DNA from: Mimachlamys varia
Lineage: Eukaryota > Mollusca > Bivalvia > Pectinida > Pectinidae
NCBI GenBank assembly: GCA_947623455.1
Contig: OX392533.1
Coordinates: forward strand, 34,284,229 to 34,348,228
Reading direction: 5' to 3'
DNA length: 64,000 bases
Under the pieces are notes generated by a model that was not told where the DNA came from, ran no database searches, and saw only the letters and a program-made list of their open reading frames with translations. Every line of letters starts with the position of its first letter. The first letter of the stretch is position 1. Of this stretch, positions 59,405-64,000 are shown one piece after another. Position numbers and translations under genes: made by a program.

Positions 59405-62169
59405 AATGTGATCATTTGTATTTGTTTAAAAGCCAATCGCAATTTTAACGGAAGTGATCGTTGTCAGTCAAGCTGAAGTGTCCAGTAGCAAGTCTAACAG
59501 AAGGGTCCACAAGCTAGTGGTCATTCTGAATTGTCGAGTGGTCAGTCTAAGCCAGTGATCAGTCTAATTGAAGTGTTCACTGTCCTAGGGATGCCAGAAT
59601 TCTTCCGTATGAGGATGACAGGAATCTAGAATCTACATCTGGACACGTTAACCAAACGGAGAATAATTTATCATAATAAAATAGGTAACATGTAATCTTC
59701 ACACACAAACATTTATTTAGTATTATTCAAACTATGTAACTTGCAATATCCCGAGCATGTCTGTTCTGGCCATTGTCGGGGCTTTCGGACTAAAGTGACG
59801 TCACAGGTAATAAATAGATGGACCACCAAAATAGTAAAACGAATTCGTTTTAAAAATAAGTATAATTCGACCTACCGTTTTTTTATATAATCCATCCGCT
59901 ATTGTATTGCCTACTCCAGTGCAGATACGTCATGGAAATAAAATTGTTTCCTTATTATCCCGTTAAACGGACGGAAGTATGATACTGGTTCTCTGTATCA
60001 CGCGCTAAATTTACACAGTTCATGTCGATTTCTGATCGCATTGTTTATTGGTATAGCAGTAATACGCTCCAATGAATTCAATAACGTGTCTGGTTGAACA
60101 TTAAGCATAACGTGTATTTCCTAACGGAAACGACCTTATTAGTATACATCGTTTGGGTTGAGTTCACACAATTTGTAGCAAGGACACATTAAAACTAGAC
60201 ATGATCCCGATAAAAACACAGGATTGCCATTGGGAAACATTATCGAGATATGTTCTCCAATTAACAGGTGCTATTATACGTTTTCCTTAGCTTTCGTTTC
60301 TTCTCTACATATCACATGGTCCAATAGTCTAATGTAGACAGTAAATGGGCGGTGTAGTTGAATACGATTTCGTGTAACTTATTAATAATAAATTGATATA
60401 TTTATAAACATTTTGTGTTTTGGTACGAGATGTAGAGCCTGTGGTTAAGGAAAAGGTAGTGTCGTCTGTGCTGACCATCTGGTCAGAAATTACAAATAAG
60501 GATAACCCCCTCTGCACAGAGATATAGTTTAAGTGAACTGTTGGTAGATCATGAACCTTATAAAGGGTAGTAGGACATGCAACAGTCATAATATGACTAT
60601 TCATAATTCATTAAAGGTCATTAGATGGACACACTCTGTTAACTGCAAAAGTCATGCGCCATTAGCCCAATCAACGTTAATGCTAAAACATCACGAAAAC
60701 AGTATTTGACTATATTTATTCGCGGCATCCAACTTCAAAAGGATAGGGTAAATAAAAATGTAATACATAATTTTCAAAATGAACTTTAAAACTCAAAACA
60801 TGGAATTTTTGCTTTGGAAACATGTATATTCTAAAAAGGAAAAAAACCATGGAATTTCTGCTTTTGAAAATATGTATATTCTAACAGAAAAAAAATACAG
60901 AAATATATACATTACTGAAAGACTTTTTATCTCCCGCCATGTTACACATGTCCGTCCCGTCCCGTCCCGTCGCGTCGCACCCCGTCCCATGGTAATGTAA
61001 CCAGCTGGGGGCGGGGTCATTTATGTCTCACGGACATTTCTAATTTTATATAAATCTAAGGATTACATGTAATTCCGGGCGGTATAGTAGAATGATTAAT
61101 TTGATATAATGAGTTTTATTTACTGCTAGCTTCAAGTCTCCTAACATCAAGAAAAATACATGTTTCGGTTGCTAAAGTTAATATATTTCAATGTTTAAAT
61201 TGTCTTGCCCACTTTCAATGTATAAGCACTCATTGCATATTAAGGACATTTTGGGATAAGCATTTGACTTTGCAAAGATATTACTTTTGTGACGATAATT
61301 GATATTTTGAGAGTTTTACACTTATCCCAAAATGCCTCCTTACAAGCAAAACACGTGTTTCTTTATTTTCAAGTCAATTATTAAAGTGCATCTCCTTGCT
61401 CACCGCTAAATATTTTGGCTAATTTCCCAATATTAATGATATTTCACCACAATTACAGTAAAATAATTACTTTCATTTACGGGGATTTATTTGTTAATTG
61501 TAATTCTCCTTACCATAAACAATACCTGTTAAAATAGACCGATGGTATTATTAAGTCGAAGACGAAGTCTTAATTGACCTATTCTAACCGCCTGTTGTCC
61601 GTCGTCGTACGTCGTCCGTCCGTGAACAATTTACAAACTTCAAAAAATCACCGAACCAATTTTGATGAAAAGTGGCAGGAACCTTCCCTGGCCAAAGATA
61701 CGCCACAATACAGAACTAGATTGTGAAGTGTATGGTTCTACCCACATGTACCTAGGGGCAAAAGGAATAAAATTTCAAAAATAATCTTCTCAAAACCCAG
61801 ACATGCTGGAATAATAAAATCTTCATAGATGGAAAGTCTTAAAGCACCAGATGTAGAAATTGTTCACTTGAAATTCTGTAAAAATATACTTAAGATTCAT
61901 AAATCAACTTGCAATGACTTAGTTTATTGTGAATTGGGTAGATTACCATTAATTACTATTAGATATTAAGAGTGTTTAAGTATTAGCTGAAGTTGAAACA
62001 ATCGGATAATTGAAAACCTGTTATGAAATGTTGCGTGAGAACGACGTGTGGATATGTAGCATTAAGAATGAATTAGCGGTATAGACAGTATTTTTGATAC
62101 CAACTTCACATTAGACTATGCTTATAAAATTATAGCACAAAAATTGACCAATATTACAAAAAAAAAAGA

Positions 62170-62445
62170 AAACAGTGATATCCGGTTCATCTAAAGGTAG
62201 ATTGTATCACTATCTGATTGATAACCTCTGTCTTCAGTTTTATCTACGCAAACCTATAGAAACTAAATATAAATGTATGTTTACTAAGCTTAGAACATCC
62301 GCACACAAGTTAAATATAGAAATAGGCAGACATACTAATATTGTTCGAAGAAATAAAACGTGTAATAATTGTAATTTGGGAGACATCGAGGATGAGTCAC
62401 ACACACACACACACACACCCACACCCTCACACACACACACACTAC
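62170..62445 (+). pseudogene. LINE RT C-terminal zinc-knuckle fragment with CA microsatellite (unit 3)
   Basis: Same fragment with VRRNK as in unit 1 and a CA tract of 45 bp (62,398-62,442) interrupted by CCCACACCCTC. Confidence 0.75.
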
Positions 62446-64000
62446 GTCATCTTTAATAATAGGGGGTGGCAGACTCTGCTGGTGGATATTTTAGTCTCCG
62501 ATGTTTGCTGGAGCCTCCATAGCCATAGTTAATAATACATAATATACATTATTTTCGTAATACACGATTTGAAATTATACAGAACTAGCTTAATTTTACT
62601 TCTAAATGCATCAATTAAAGGGGTTTAACGGACCTGACCCTTCTGTTTCTACGTTAGTTTAGAAATTTGAAATTCCCACCTTTTGGCCCCAAGCATCAAT
62701 GAAGAGTCCTAGGTGACGGAAGAGCTGTATGGTGCAGTTTAATTCATTTTTTCGTCATACTGTATCGATTACTAAATTTAAAAGGTGCAGCACATGTTTG
62801 TGTTACGTCATCTTTCATTTCATTTTGATATGTCCATTATACACATATGTATATAGATCTGAGAGTAAAATATATAAAACAATATTACTAAAAAAGTCCA
62901 TCTGTTTTTTAATTAATCCAACTTCTAGCTGAGAATAATTTCAGAGAATTATCAAACTTAGGTAATATCTATACTTAGCTACATATAGACGTAACGTATA
63001 GGTAATGCATGTGTTGTATTGATAGTCATTTTTGACACTTTAATTACTAATTTTTTCACACTTTAATTACTTCAAAGATGATTATCGTCATAGATAATTA
63101 ATATTACTGGTTTAAAGAATCACTAATTAATGTGCAGTTACGTTGGGTATTACTTGTTTTACTAGTTTGTCTTTGTTGGTATGTACGATTTAGTCGAAGT
63201 TTATTATGTACGTGGCTGTACATTATGTAATAGATCGATTTCCATGTATGTAACACTTTCCTGTACAATATGAACTTCATGTTAAATTTGTCAATGTAAT
63301 ATATCTTTTTATACCTATAGGCCTTAGGACTTTTGGTTAATAAAGAACTTGAACTTGAGGTGTTTTATCAAAAGTGTGAATTGTATGCCCCACATACTTC
63401 ACGTTGCTCACAGGAGAATACAAATTTCTGCTTTAACTGAGGGTAGAAAACAAGCTCCTGTCATGCTTCGATTGTGCAAATGGGTTTGTTGACAAAGTTC
63501 ACAGACATATGTAATCCAATCAAAGTCTACCATGGACCATCTACATATGTACAACATTGACGGAATTACTTATGAATAAGACACGATAATTGTCAAAACC
63601 CTAGTATGCATATAAAGTCTGAAATAGATCTTCGAAAGCTAGACCTACCTTTTCGTTGGACTGAGCCGCCATCTTTAAAAGTACTATCCACAGCGCATAC
63701 ACGAAAGTGAATTTATGATTATTGAATAGACCTGGATGTCATTTGGGAATATGGAATAAAACGTTTGAATCCACCATACAGTGTTGGAAAAAGTGCAATA
63801 TTACATGTCAAAGGAAACATTCTGATAATAAAAATCGATACTGTCTCTATCAGCCATGAAATTTGACAATGACACCACATAAATATGATATCAACATAGA
63901 TAAAATAATTCACATATACATTCCCAAAAAAACCCATATTTTAGCAAAAATAAGATTCTGGTTGAGCTTGCTGCATAAAGACCTGACTATGTATCGAAAA

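Larger units (their letters stand above)
57382..64000. repeat. Segmental duplication unit 3, cut by window end
   Basis: Starts inside the unit, at the equivalent of about 12,483 in unit 1, without the first half kilobase. It is collinear to the window end, which equals about 21,503 in unit 1. It lacks both unit-1 insertions. It keeps the sequence beyond 21,455 that unit 2 lost, so unit 2 carries a deletion. The first 0.7 kb differs from units 1 and 2 far more than the remainder does. Confidence 0.95.

Overview
The window looks like animal nuclear DNA, most likely from a bivalve mollusc or another lophotrochozoan. It is AT-rich, has long non-coding stretches and GT-AG introns, and holds many fragments of LINE-type and Penelope-like reverse transcriptases, foldback elements and a Helitron/pearl-like element with 158-bp core repeats. 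That last combination is familiar from bivalves. Nothing looks bacterial or viral. The species cannot be named from the sequence alone.

Layout. (1) 0.8-6.1 kb, plus strand: a four-exon gene for a transposase-like protein of about 964 residues. It joins a MULE-type DDE core (D301, D376, C420-x2-H423, E592) to a C-terminal domain that resembles a C19 (USP-like) cysteine protease. The Cys box is in exon 1 and the His box in exon 4, so the second domain appears only when the splice junctions are followed. (2) 7.8-11.95 kb: a hairpin-rich satellite of 40-bp subunits inside 231/271-bp monomers, with a 774-bp three-monomer higher-order repeat. (3) 11.98 kb to the end: a large tandem segmental duplication. 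Unit 1 is 11,976-37,821, unit 2 is 37,822-57,381, and unit 3 starts near 57,382 and runs off the window.

Units 1 and 2 each carry one intact minus-strand GT31 glycosyltransferase gene (344 aa, 334 of 344 residues identical). These are the only other convincing protein-coding genes. The rest of each unit is repeat DNA: a 5'-truncated minus-strand LINE RT, LINE C-terminal zinc-knuckle fragments (one eroded by a CA microsatellite), a Penelope-like 3' end in reverse orientation, several foldback/MITE elements, and a cluster of hairpin modules just 3' of each GT31 gene.

Comparing units dates events. Unit 1 alone has a 979-bp Helitron-like insertion, with a clean empty site in units 2 and 3, and a 1.55-kb Penelope-like RT insertion. 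Unit 2 alone has lost about 3.6 kb and has gained an 832-bp tandem duplication of the region upstream of its GT31 gene. Unit 3 is clearly more diverged over its first 0.7 kb than afterwards, which suggests gene conversion or a second crossover. All comparisons were made by eye; no database search was possible.
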